NCBI RefSeq assembly: GCF_014199325.1
Contig: NZ_JACIJJ010000001.1
Coordinates: forward strand, 744,001 to 808,000
DNA: 64,000 bases
DNA from: Sphingomonas yantingensis
GTDB lineage: Bacteria > Pseudomonadota > Alphaproteobacteria > Sphingomonadales > Sphingomonadaceae
Direction: 5' to 3'
Part shown: positions 25,653 through 34,121 of the stretch, in pieces
How the letters are laid out: each line of letters opens with the position of its first letter
Position numbering within the stretch: the first letter of the stretch is position 1
Translations under genes and position numbers: made by a program
Notes under the pieces: generated by a model
What the model saw: the letters and a program-made list of their open reading frames with translations, nothing else
Database searches by the model: none
What the model was told of the DNA's origin: nothing

Positions 25653-26426
25653 ATGCGCACCCTGATCCTCGGCCTTGCCCTGTTCGCCGCTGCCACGCCG
25701 CTTCATGCGCAGGAGGCGAAGGACGAGCGGCCGCGCCGGACGCGGGTCGGTCTCGGGCCACAGCTCGTGCCGAGCTTTCCGGGGAGCGACAGCTACCAGC
25801 TTCGTCCGTTCATCGACGTGTCGCGGGCGCGGGGCGACGACGATTTTGCGTTCGAGGCGCCTGATGAAAGCGCCGGCTTCCCCGCGTTCCGCAGCGAGCG
25901 TTTCTCCGCCGGCCCCGCTTTCGGGTTCGAGGGCAAGCGGCGCAGCCGCGACGTCGGCGGTGTTCTGTCGGAGGTCGGGTTCACGGTCGAACTGGGTGGC
26001 TTCGTCCAGTATCAGCTGACCGACGCGATCCGGCTGCGGGTCGAGGGGCGCAAGGGCCTCAACGGGCACAAGGGACTGACGGGCATGGTGGGCGCCGACT
26101 ATGTGCTGCGCGATCACGACAAATGGCTGATCTCGATCGGTCCTCGCGTCACGCTGGCCGACAACCGCTACATGGACGCCTATTTCAGCCTGACGCCGGG
26201 CGATGCCGCGCGATCGGGCCTGCCGGTCTATGACGCCAAGGGCGGCGTGCAGATGGTCGGCGCGACCGTCGGCGTGTTGCGGCAATTAAACGACCGCTGG
26301 GGCGTCAGCGGCTATGCCAAGTACGACCGGCTGGTCGCCGACGCGGCAGACTCGCCGGTGGTCGGCGCGTTCGGGTCGCGCAACCAGTTCTCGGCGGGCG
26401 CAGCGCTTTCCTACACCTTTGATTGA
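25653..26426 (+). CDS. MipA/OmpV family outer membrane protein
   Basis: The 257-residue protein has a cleavable signal (MRTLILGLALFAAATPLHAQ) and an outer-membrane beta-barrel of the MipA/OmpV family: RVGLGPQLVPSFPGSDSYQL at the N-terminal side, LGGFVQYQLTDAIRLRVEGR in the middle, and a closing aromatic end SAGAALSYTFD. MipA was found as a scaffold between MltA and PBP1B; OmpV-type members act as porins or osmotic-stress proteins, so the exact role is open. The ATG at 25653 is chosen for the signal peptide; a TTG at 25626 would extend it without benefit. Confidence 0.88.
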   Translation: MRTLILGLALFAAATPLHAQEAKDERPRRTRVGLGPQLVPSFPGSDSYQLRPFIDVSRARGDDDFAFEAPDESAGFPAFRSERFSAGPAFGFEGKRRSRDVGGVLSEVGFTVELGGFVQYQLTDAIRLRVEGRKGLNGHKGLTGMVGADYVLRDHDKWLISIGPRVTLADNRYMDAYFSLTPGDAARSGLPVYDAKGGVQMVGATVGVLRQLNDRWGVSGYAKYDRLVADAADSPVVGAFGSRNQFSAGAALSYTFD

Positions 26427-26459
26427 CCGGTGACCCCCCCGCGCCGTAACGCGCGGGGC

Positions 26460-27161
26460 ATGACGATCCATATCCTCCTGACCGGCGCCAGCCGCGGCAT
26501 CGGTGCCGCGATCGCCGAGGCGCTGGACAGCGCCGACGTGCGCCTTGCCCGCCAGTCGACGGGCGCGTTCCTGGCGGCCGACTTCGCCGATCCCGCCGCG
26601 CCCGCCGACCTGTGGCGCCGCGCGCTGGTTGAGCTGGACGGCCGCATCGACGTGCTGGTCAATAATGCCGGCGTGTTCGAGGCCTCGCCGCTGGAGGCCG
26701 CGCACGACGTCTGGGTGGCCGAGTGGGAGCGCACGATGCGCATCAACCTTACCGCGAGCGCCGAGCTCTGCCGCCTCGCCGTCCGCCACTGGCAGGACCG
26801 GGGCGAGGGTGGGCGGATCGTCAACGTCGCGAGCCGCGCCGCCTATCGCGGCGACAGCCCCGCGCACTGGCATTATGCCGCGTCGAAGGCGGGGATGGTC
26901 GGCATGACCAAGTCGATCGCGCGCGGCTATGCCAGGGATGGCATCCTCGCCTTTGCCATCTGCCCCGGCTTCACGATGACGGGCATGGCCGAGGATTATC
27001 TGGAGAGCCGCGGCGGCGACAAGCTGCTGGCCGACATTCCGCTCGGCCGCGTTGCCGATCCGGCCGAGGTCGCGACGATCGCCCGCTTCTGCGCGCTCGA
27101 GGCGCCCGCGTCGATGACCGGCGCAGTGCTCGACGTGAACGGTGCGAGCTACGTGCGATGA
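26460..27161 (+). CDS. SDR family oxidoreductase
   Basis: This 233-residue classical short-chain dehydrogenase has the TGASRGIGAA loop at residue 8, VNNAGVFEAS, a catalytic Ser in VASRAAYRG and the active-site pair HYAASKAG. The last residues (GAVLDVNGASYVR) match the family end. There is no helpful nucleotide-specificity residue in the shortened beta2 region (RLARQSTGAF), so the cofactor is unclear. Its stop overlaps the prmA start (ATGA), coupling it to a ribosomal modification enzyme. The substrate is unknown. Confidence 0.88.
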   Translation: MTIHILLTGASRGIGAAIAEALDSADVRLARQSTGAFLAADFADPAAPADLWRRALVELDGRIDVLVNNAGVFEASPLEAAHDVWVAEWERTMRINLTASAELCRLAVRHWQDRGEGGRIVNVASRAAYRGDSPAHWHYAASKAGMVGMTKSIARGYARDGILAFAICPGFTMTGMAEDYLESRGGDKLLADIPLGRVADPAEVATIARFCALEAPASMTGAVLDVNGASYVR

Positions 27162-28072
27162 GCGACAGCTGGAAAGTAACGCTGCCCTGCACTCGCGCAG
27201 AGGCCGAGGCGATCGACCCCGAGGGCGCGGCGTTCGCGGAGATGACCGCGCCGCCGGTGCTGCTGACGCGCGAGCTGACCGAGGACGATGTCGAGGACTG
27301 GGTGCTCGACGCCTATTTCCAGGACGAGCCCGGCGCGCGCGAGATCGAGATGCTGCGCGCGCTCGTCCCGAGTGCGGGCGATGCGGCGGTGATGCCCGAG
27401 CGTATCGCCGAAGCGGACTGGGTGACGCTCAGCCAGTCGGGGCTGGACCCGGTCGCGACCGACCGCTTCTACGTCCACACCAGCGCCAACAAGGGCGAAG
27501 TGCCGGAGGGGCTGCGCGCTTTTCATATCGAGGCGGGGCTCGCCTTCGGTACCGGGCACCATGAGACGACGACCGGCTGCCTGATGACGCTGGAGGCGAT
27601 GAAGGCGGCGGGCATGGTGGTTCGCAACCATATCGACGTAGGGACGGGCACAGGGCTGCTCGCCTTTGCGGCAATGCACCTGTGGCCGAACGCGCGCGCG
27701 ACCGCGTCGGACATCGACCCGATCTCGATCGACGTGACGCGCGTCAATGCCGAGGTGAACGGCGTTGCGCTGGGCGACGCGCCGGGGCGGCTGGCGCTCG
27801 CAGTCGCGCCGGGCCTCGCGCATCGCACGATCGAGCGGCGCGCGCCCTATGACCTCGTCTGCGCCAACATCCTCGCCGGGCCGCTGATCGAGCTGGCGCC
27901 GGCGATCGCGGCGGCGACGCTGCCGGGCGGGACGGCGATCCTGGCTGGGCTGCTCGACCGACAGGCGGACGATGTGCTCGCGGCCTATCGTCAGGCGGGG
28001 TTTCGGCTGGCGGGGCGCATCCAGCTTGGCGACTGGCCGAGCCTCAGGCTCGTACGCCGCCCGATCCGCTGA
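27158..28072 (+). CDS. prmA: Ribosomal protein L11 methyltransferase
   Basis: The 304-residue enzyme trimethylates ribosomal protein L11 using S-adenosylmethionine. The SAM-binding core shows HIDVGTGTGLLAFAAMHL and ASDIDPISIDVTRVN, preceded by the conserved AFGTGHHETTTGCL, and the catalytic segment CANILAGPLIELAP follows. The N-terminal substrate-binding domain is shorter and more divergent than in E. coli. The ATG at 27158 overlaps the SDR stop. Its last 29 bases overlap the end of the convergent histidine kinase gene. Confidence 0.93.
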   Translation: MSDSWKVTLPCTRAEAEAIDPEGAAFAEMTAPPVLLTRELTEDDVEDWVLDAYFQDEPGAREIEMLRALVPSAGDAAVMPERIAEADWVTLSQSGLDPVATDRFYVHTSANKGEVPEGLRAFHIEAGLAFGTGHHETTTGCLMTLEAMKAAGMVVRNHIDVGTGTGLLAFAAMHLWPNARATASDIDPISIDVTRVNAEVNGVALGDAPGRLALAVAPGLAHRTIERRAPYDLVCANILAGPLIELAPAIAAATLPGGTAILAGLLDRQADDVLAAYRQAGFRLAGRIQLGDWPSLRLVRRPIR

Positions 28073-31000
28073 TCGCGTTCGACTGCCGCCGCTCGGCGAT
28101 CATGCCCGCGGTCGAATCGGCGGCGGCGAGCAGCATCGGCCCGAAGGATTCGAGCGGTTCGCCCGCCTCGCACGCCTGTTCGATCCGGCGGGCCAGGTCG
28201 GCGATCCGCGTCGCCCCCACGTTGAGCGCTGCGCCCTTCAGCGCATGCGCGGCGGGGGCGGCGGCATCGCGATCGTCGATCTCGATCAGCCGCGCGATCG
28301 CGGCGGGCGCGTGCGCGAGCTCGTCCGCCATCATCGCCAGCAGCCGGTCGACATTCGCGCGGCCGATTGTCGCCTCCAGATCGGCGAGCTTGCCGGTGTC
28401 GAGGAGCGGCGGTGCCGGCGTCTCGGTTGAGGGCCGGCGCGCGCCGATGCGGCGCAGCCGGTCGATCAGCGCGGCGCTGTCGATGGGCTTGGTGAGCAGG
28501 TCGGTCAGCCCGGCATTGTCGTAGAGCGCGCGCCGCTCGATCGCCGCATCGGCGGTAAGCGCGATGATCGGCGTCGCGGCGTTCGGTCCGCCGCCCTCGC
28601 GGATCGCACGCGTCGCCGACAGCCCGTCGAGTTCGGGCATCTGCATGTCCATCAGGATCGCGTCGAAGCGCCGCTCCGCCGCCGCCTCCACCGCCAGGCG
28701 ACCGTTCTCGACGCTGATGATCGCGTGCCCGTCGCGGCGGACCAGCGCCTCGACCAGCATCCGGTTGATGCCGTTGTCCTCCGCCAAGAGGAGCGACAGC
28801 GGCGCACCCGCCGGGGTCGCGGGGCGGGGGCGGGACAGGGGCTTGCCGCTGGCCGCGGCAAGGCGCACGTCGAAGGTGAAGCAGGTCCCCTTGCCCGGCG
28901 CGCTCTCCACGCCGATGCGGCCACCCATCGCCTCGATCAGGCGGCGCGTGATGGCGAGGCCGAGGCCGGTGCCGCCGAACCGCCGCGTGGTCGACAGGTC
29001 GGCCTGGACGAATGGCTCGAACAGCCGCTCGATCGCCTCGGCCGCGATGCCGATGCCGGTGTCGCGCACCCGCGCGCGCAGCAGCCGGCCCGACCCCTCC
29101 GCCGACAGTGCGATGCTGAGCTCGATGCCCCCCGCGGGCGTGAACTTGACCGCATTGCTGATGAGGTTGGCGATCACCTGGCGCAGGCGGACGGGGTCGC
29201 CGCGCACCATCATGTCGCGCCCGACCGGCATCGACAGGCTGAGCGTCAGCCCCTTGTGCGAGGCGGCATGGCCGAACAGGTCGAGCGTACTGCGCGCCAG
29301 TTCGGCCAGGTCGAAGTCGATCGATTCGAGCGCCAGCGCGCCGCTCTCGATCTTTGAGAAGTCGAGTACGTCGTCGAGTACCGCCATCAGCAGCGACGCG
29401 GACTGTTCGAGGCTGTCGAGATAACGCTGGCGCACCGCGGGTTCGGGATTGGCGCGCAAGAGTTCGATCATGCCGAGCACGCCCGTCATCGGCGTGCGAA
29501 TCTCGTGGCTGACCGTCGCGACGAAGGCACTGCGCGCGTCCGCCAGTGCCTGTGCTTGGTCCCGGGCGTCGATCAGCGCGCTTTCGATCTCCGCCTGCTC
29601 GGTCACGTCGCGGAACACGCCGACGATGCCGACGACGCGGCCATCGGGTGCGCGCTCGGCCTGGCCGAAGGATTCGACCTGGCGCAGTTCGCCATCGGCG
29701 CGGATCAGTCGGGCGCGAAAGCTCCACGCCTCGCCCTTCGCGATCGCGCGGTCGAGGAGTTCGCGGACCATCGGTCGATCGTCCTCATGATAGAAGTCGA
29801 GGCCGCTCTCGATCGGCGGCTGATCGCCGGGATCGAGGCCGTGGATCCGGAACACCTCGCTCGACCAGAAGAGCGAGCGGTCGATCACGTCGAACCGCCA
29901 GTGGCCGACGCCCGCCATCCGCTCGGCCAGCATCAGCAGGCGGTGGCTTTCCTCGATCTGCGCGGCGGCGCGTGCGGCCTCGACCTCTGCGGCATGGCGC
30001 TTGCCGATGTCGCGGACGCTGGCGACGAACTCGATCGGCGTGCCATCGGGTGCGCGGACGAGCCGGTAATTGGCCTCCAGCCAGACATAGCGGCCATCGC
30101 GGCGGCGCTGGCGATAGGTGCAGGTCGGGCTCTCCGCTCCCTCCAGCAGCGAGCGGCAGACGCGCTCCACTCGCGCGCGATCCTCGGCATGGATCGCCGC
30201 GATCGGAATGTCGCCGACCAGTTCCTCGGGCATGTAGCCGAGGATCGTCTCCGACGCCGGCGAAACGTAGCGGCGCACGCCGTCGAGGCCGATGCGGACG
30301 ATCATGTCGTTGCTGTGCCGCGCGAGCAGGCGATAGCCGCGCTCGCTCTCGCGCAGCCGCTCGTCGAGGCGCCGGCGCTCGACCAGCACCGCGGCGATCG
30401 GCAAGGTCGACATGACGGTGACCGACAGGAACGCCTGGAGGAACAGGATCCGCTCGCCCGGTTGCAGGATCAGGCCGGCGATGGGGCCATGGCCCTGCAT
30501 CGTCTGGACCGAGGCGATCGCCGCGACGATCGGGATCGCCATCGTCGCGCCGACGAAGCGCAGCCGGAACGCGGCCAGCGTCAGCGGCGGCAGGATGACG
30601 AACAGCGCCGGATAGCGCGTCTGGTCGAACACGATCGCCGTCGTCAGGGCGATCAGCGTGCCGATCCCAATCGCCTCCGGAACCCGGCCCGCTTTCAGGA
30701 TCGACCGGCTGTCGGGATTGAACGCGACGAGGATCATCGGCCCTAGCACCAGCATGCCGAGCGCGTCGGCGGCGAACCAGTGAAGGACGTTGAGGCCGTA
30801 TCCCGCCCCCGGCGTCACGACCGTCGCCCCGAACAGCGCCCCGATCGCGGTCGCGGCGACGCCCGCCAGTGCCATGAACAGCGTGATGTAGCGCGGCGAA
30901 TGGACCGCTGCCTTCTGACCCCCGAAGCGCCGCATCAGGAAGATCGCGGCGATGATCTCGACCAGGTTCGACGCCGTCAGCCCCAGCGAGCGGACCGGCG

Positions 31001-31442
31001 GATAGCCCGCCACGAGATAGGCCGCGACGAAGCCCAGCCCGACGCCGGCAAGCACGACGCGCTCGTGCAACGTGCGGAACCGCAGCAGGATCGCCGCCGC
31101 CGCCGCATTGGCAAGCCAGAGCGGCGCGATCGCTGGATGATAGCGGGCAAGGAGCAGGCTGGGGATGGTGAGCGCCGCGGTCAGCACGAACATCGCCGCC
31201 GCCGGAAGGACCAGCGCCGCCACCGGCGATCGACCGGTCACCGCGTGGTAACGCCGACGCATGTCGTCGCCGATGCGCGCAATGCGTGCGGCGGGATCGA
31301 CAGTCGTCCGGTCATCGGGCGCGCCCCCTTCGCCGCTGTGCCGTGCGGTCGGGGCAGGGGGGCGCGGCGGGGTGACCGCGTCCGACCGAACCTTCGCGCC
31401 GGTTGGGTCCGGCGTCGGGCCGCGACCGCCCGGCGACATCAC
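28044..31442 (-). CDS. Hybrid sensor histidine kinase (MASE1-like, PAS, PAS, HisKA, HATPase, REC, Hpt)
   Basis: This 1132-residue kinase has a MASE1-like membrane sensor (about 70-355), PAS domains at about 365-485 and 500-615, and a HisKA domain with phospho-accepting His646 in ATVSHEIRTPM. The ATPase motifs are NLISNAVKFT, RDTGIGI and FGGTGLGLAI. A receiver with Asp932 in LMDMQMPELDG and an Hpt domain with His1066 in AHALKGAA complete an internal phosphorelay. The start is GTG 31442 or ATG 31439. It lies 39 bases after the LuxR response regulator, its likely output partner. The signal sensed cannot be read. Its end overlaps prmA by 29 bases. Confidence 0.92.
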   Translation of the reverse strand: MMSPGGRGPTPDPTGAKVRSDAVTPPRPPAPTARHSGEGGAPDDRTTVDPAARIARIGDDMRRRYHAVTGRSPVAALVLPAAAMFVLTAALTIPSLLLARYHPAIAPLWLANAAAAAILLRFRTLHERVVLAGVGLGFVAAYLVAGYPPVRSLGLTASNLVEIIAAIFLMRRFGGQKAAVHSPRYITLFMALAGVAATAIGALFGATVVTPGAGYGLNVLHWFAADALGMLVLGPMILVAFNPDSRSILKAGRVPEAIGIGTLIALTTAIVFDQTRYPALFVILPPLTLAAFRLRFVGATMAIPIVAAIASVQTMQGHGPIAGLILQPGERILFLQAFLSVTVMSTLPIAAVLVERRRLDERLRESERGYRLLARHSNDMIVRIGLDGVRRYVSPASETILGYMPEELVGDIPIAAIHAEDRARVERVCRSLLEGAESPTCTYRQRRRDGRYVWLEANYRLVRAPDGTPIEFVASVRDIGKRHAAEVEAARAAAQIEESHRLLMLAERMAGVGHWRFDVIDRSLFWSSEVFRIHGLDPGDQPPIESGLDFYHEDDRPMVRELLDRAIAKGEAWSFRARLIRADGELRQVESFGQAERAPDGRVVGIVGVFRDVTEQAEIESALIDARDQAQALADARSAFVATVSHEIRTPMTGVLGMIELLRANPEPAVRQRYLDSLEQSASLLMAVLDDVLDFSKIESGALALESIDFDLAELARSTLDLFGHAASHKGLTLSLSMPVGRDMMVRGDPVRLRQVIANLISNAVKFTPAGGIELSIALSAEGSGRLLRARVRDTGIGIAAEAIERLFEPFVQADLSTTRRFGGTGLGLAITRRLIEAMGGRIGVESAPGKGTCFTFDVRLAAASGKPLSRPRPATPAGAPLSLLLAEDNGINRMLVEALVRRDGHAIISVENGRLAVEAAAERRFDAILMDMQMPELDGLSATRAIREGGGPNAATPIIALTADAAIERRALYDNAGLTDLLTKPIDSAALIDRLRRIGARRPSTETPAPPLLDTGKLADLEATIGRANVDRLLAMMADELAHAPAAIARLIEIDDRDAAAPAAHALKGAALNVGATRIADLARRIEQACEAGEPLESFGPMLLAAADSTAGMIAERRQSNAISGSGGVRA

Positions 31443-31481
31443 GGCGGGGTCAGGGCTATGGGTCTGGTCGGCGATCCGCCA

Positions 31482-32102
31482 TCACCCCTTGGGATCACGG
31501 GTGGCATCGTGGAGAAGCAGCACCGCCTGCGTCCGGTTGACGACGCCCAGCTTGCGCAGGATCGCCTTGACGTGCTGCTTCACGGTGATCTCGGATAGCC
31601 CGAGTTCGTAGGCGATCTGCTTGTTCAGGCCGCCGTCGCGCATCGCGCGCAGCACCCGCGCCTCTGCCGGGCTGAGGGAGGCGAGGCGGGCATCGGCGCT
31701 GTCCGGTGCCTCGAGTTCGAGCCCGGGCGTGAAGTGTGAGCCGCCCGACAGCACGGTGCGGATCGCGGCGGCAAGGTCGGCGAGCGGCGCGGCCTTATTC
31801 ACATAGCCGGCGGCGCCGTTGGCGGCGGCGCGCACCTCGATATCGGGTCGCTCGTCGCCGCTGACGACGAGGATTGGGGTCGCCGGGCGGGCCCGTGCTA
31901 CCTCAATGAGACTGGCGATGCCGCGGCTGTCGGCAAGCCCCAGATCGAGGATCACGAGGCCGGCCGGCATCGGATCGTCGAGGACTTCGCGAAGCGTCCC
32001 GGCCTGTGCGACCTGCGCCTCAGGGGCCGCCATTTCAAGTGCCATGCGCGCGGCTTCGCGGCACATCGGATGGTCGTCGGCGATAATCGCGCGCTGGATC
32101 AT
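31482..32102 (-). CDS. LuxR/NarL family response regulator
   Basis: The 206-residue regulator has a receiver domain with AIIADDHPMC at the start, Asp53 in VILDLGLADS as the phosphorylation site, and the Lys of YVNKAAP. A LuxR-type helix-turn-helix follows near residues 140-200 (LSPAEARVLRAMRDGGLNKQ, then ELGLSEITVKQHVKAILRKL). It should bind DNA as a phosphorylated dimer. The ATG at 32102 is preferred, with AGGGG upstream; upstream in-frame starts would add residues that are not part of the receiver fold. It precedes the hybrid kinase on the same strand, an RR-first operon order. Confidence 0.93.
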   Translation of the reverse strand: MIQRAIIADDHPMCREAARMALEMAAPEAQVAQAGTLREVLDDPMPAGLVILDLGLADSRGIASLIEVARARPATPILVVSGDERPDIEVRAAANGAAGYVNKAAPLADLAAAIRTVLSGGSHFTPGLELEAPDSADARLASLSPAEARVLRAMRDGGLNKQIAYELGLSEITVKQHVKAILRKLGVVNRTQAVLLLHDATRDPKG

Positions 32103-32119
32103 GTTTTGCACCCCTGTCA

Positions 32120-32142
32120 GTACCTTACCTACGGGGCGGTAC
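32120..32142 (-). promoter_or_regulatory. Small dyad upstream of the response regulator gene
   Basis: GTACC (32120-32124) and GGTAC (32138-32142) form a short inverted repeat in the 56-base gap between the helix-hairpin-helix gene and the response regulator. It could be an autoregulatory operator, but the arms are only five bases long. Confidence 0.25.
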
Positions 32143-32158
32143 GTTTCCAGTGGGAAAT

Positions 32159-32818
32159 TCATCCAAGCTTGCCGAAGATCGCCTCATATCCGGCCTTGTC
32201 CCCGCTCGCGAGCAGCCGCGCTTGCTCGTGCCAGCGGTCGCGCGACATTCGGCCGGCGAACGGACCGAGATCGGCATCGAGCGCATCGGCCTGATCGGGC
32301 GACAGTGCAGCGAGGTCTGCGATCGAGGCGACCCCGCGCCCGGCCAGCATCGCGGCGGCCTTTGGGCCCAGCCCCTTCAGCGTCGTAAGCGGCGGTTCCA
32401 TGGCGAGCGGCGGCGTAGCGGGCAGGGTGTCGGCAAGCGGCGGCGGCGCGGGCGCGACCGCAGGCGTGTCGGTGACGTGCGGCGTCGTTTCCGGCTCGAC
32501 GGGAGGGGGCGCGGGGGGCGTTTCCGACTGCGTTTTGGCATCAGCGGCGGCGGGCGCGGGTGCGGCAGGCGCTTCCGCCCGGGTTTCGGCGCCCGGCGCG
32601 GCGGCAACCACCTCGACCGTTTCGCTGCGTTCGGCCAGCTCGCGCTCGCCCGCGCGGCGCTGGCGGCGACGCTTCTGGCCCCACAGTATCATCGCGATCG
32701 TCAGCACGATCGCGATGGCGATCACGACGAGGTGCGTGACGGTGATCGGCATCATCATTTCCGCCGCCCCGCCGGGCGAGGTCGTGGTGATCGTGTCGGC
32801 GGACGTGGAGCTGGCCAT
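32159..32818 (-). CDS. Membrane-anchored helix-hairpin-helix protein
   Basis: The 219-residue protein has one membrane helix (about residues 25-45, ITVTHLVVIAIAIVLTIAM), a basic cytoplasmic stop (QKRRRQRR), a long Pro/Ala/Thr-rich linker and a C-terminal helix-hairpin-helix domain (TLKGLGPKAAAMLAGRGVAS, then IADLAALSPDQADALDADLG). The latter resembles the small HhH modules fused to ribosomal L21 or NuoE-like proteins in alphaproteobacteria. It may tether DNA or a partner protein at the membrane; the function is unknown. AAGGATC precedes the ATG. It lies 37 bases after purD on the same strand. Confidence 0.8.
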   Translation of the reverse strand: MASSTSADTITTTSPGGAAEMMMPITVTHLVVIAIAIVLTIAMILWGQKRRRQRRAGERELAERSETVEVVAAAPGAETRAEAPAAPAPAAADAKTQSETPPAPPPVEPETTPHVTDTPAVAPAPPPLADTLPATPPLAMEPPLTTLKGLGPKAAAMLAGRGVASIADLAALSPDQADALDADLGPFAGRMSRDRWHEQARLLASGDKAGYEAIFGKLG

Positions 32819-32855
32819 GGCGATCCTTCAGGGAAACCGTCGAAAGCGGGACGAA

Positions 32856-34121
32856 TCAGGCGCGTTCGCGTTCCACCTCGCGCCAGCCGATGTCGCGGCG
32901 GCAGAAGCCCGTGGGGAAGTCGAGCGCATCGACCCCGCGATAGGCGGCGGCCTGGGCGCTCGCAACATCGGGTCCGCTGGCGGTCACGGCAAGCACGCGG
33001 CCCCCCGCGGCGACCAGCGTGTCGCCGGCCAGCTTCGTACCCGCTTGGAACACCGTCGCACCCGTCGCCTCGGCCGCGTCGATGCCGCCGATCGCGCCGC
33101 CGGTCTCGGGCGTGCCGGGATAGCCGCGTGCGGCCATGACGACGGTGAGCGCGGGCACCTCGGCAAAGGCGGGGGCGGGCGCCTCGGCCAGCCGGCCCTC
33201 CGCCACCGCCTGCAACAGCGCGAGCAGGTCGCCCTCAAACCGCGCCATCAGCACCTGACATTCGGGATCGCCGAACCGCGCATTGTATTCGATCAGCTTC
33301 GGCCCGGTGTTGGTGAGCATCAGCCCGGCATAGAGGACGCCCGAATACGGCGTGCCCTCGGAAGCCAGCGCCGCGACTGTCGGGCGGACGATTTCCTCGA
33401 TCGCGCGGCGTTCCAGTTCGGGGGTGAGGACGCGGGCGGGGGAATAGGCGCCCATGCCGCCGGTATTCGGGCCGGTATCGCCGTCGCCAACCCGCTTGTG
33501 GTCCTGCGCCGATCCGAACGGGACCAGTGCGGCGCCGTCGGTCAGTACGAACAGGCTGGCTTCCTCGCCGGTCAGAAACTCCTCGATCACCGCCTCGCCG
33601 CCCGGTTCGGCGAACAGCGCGGCAAGCGCGGCGTCGGCCTCCTCCGGGGTCATCGCGATCGTCACGCCCTTGCCCGCGGCGAGGCCGTCCGCCTTGATGA
33701 CGACGGGCAGGCCGAACGGCGCGATCGCGGTGCGCGCCTGTTCAAGCGAAGTGACGTGGACATAGCCCGCGGTCGGGATGTTCGCGCGGGTGCAGAGCGC
33801 CTTGGTGAACCCCTTCGACCCCTCGAGCTGCGCCGCCGCCTTCGATGGGCCGAACACGGCGATGCCGGCGGCGCGCAGGTCGTCGGCAAGGCCCGCGACC
33901 AATGGCGCCTCCGGCCCGACGACGACGAGCGCGACGTTCTTTTCGCGGCAGAAATCGGTAACCGCGGCATGATCGGCGACGTTCAGCGCGACGCATTCGG
34001 CGTGGTTCGCAATGCCCGGATTGCCCGGCGCGGCGAACAGCGTAGTAAGGCCCGGCGATTGCGCGAGCTTCCATGCGAGCGCATGTTCACGCCCTCCCGA
34101 TCCGATCAGCAGGACGTTCAT
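32856..34121 (-). CDS. purD: Phosphoribosylamine--glycine ligase
   Basis: This 421-residue ATP-grasp enzyme makes glycinamide ribonucleotide in purine synthesis. Landmarks are [70 protein letters not shown] and [11 protein letters not shown]. Length is normal. The start ATG at 34121 overlaps the ATG of xseA on the opposite strand (shared CATG), and AAGGGA lies seven bases before it. So its promoter must lie within xseA or at the start overlap. The helix-hairpin-helix gene follows on the same strand. Confidence 0.95.
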   Translation of the reverse strand: MNVLLIGSGGREHALAWKLAQSPGLTTLFAAPGNPGIANHAECVALNVADHAAVTDFCREKNVALVVVGPEAPLVAGLADDLRAAGIAVFGPSKAAAQLEGSKGFTKALCTRANIPTAGYVHVTSLEQARTAIAPFGLPVVIKADGLAAGKGVTIAMTPEEADAALAALFAEPGGEAVIEEFLTGEEASLFVLTDGAALVPFGSAQDHKRVGDGDTGPNTGGMGAYSPARVLTPELERRAIEEIVRPTVAALASEGTPYSGVLYAGLMLTNTGPKLIEYNARFGDPECQVLMARFEGDLLALLQAVAEGRLAEAPAPAFAEVPALTVVMAARGYPGTPETGGAIGGIDAAEATGATVFQAGTKLAGDTLVAAGGRVLAVTASGPDVASAQAAAYRGVDALDFPTGFCRRDIGWREVERERA

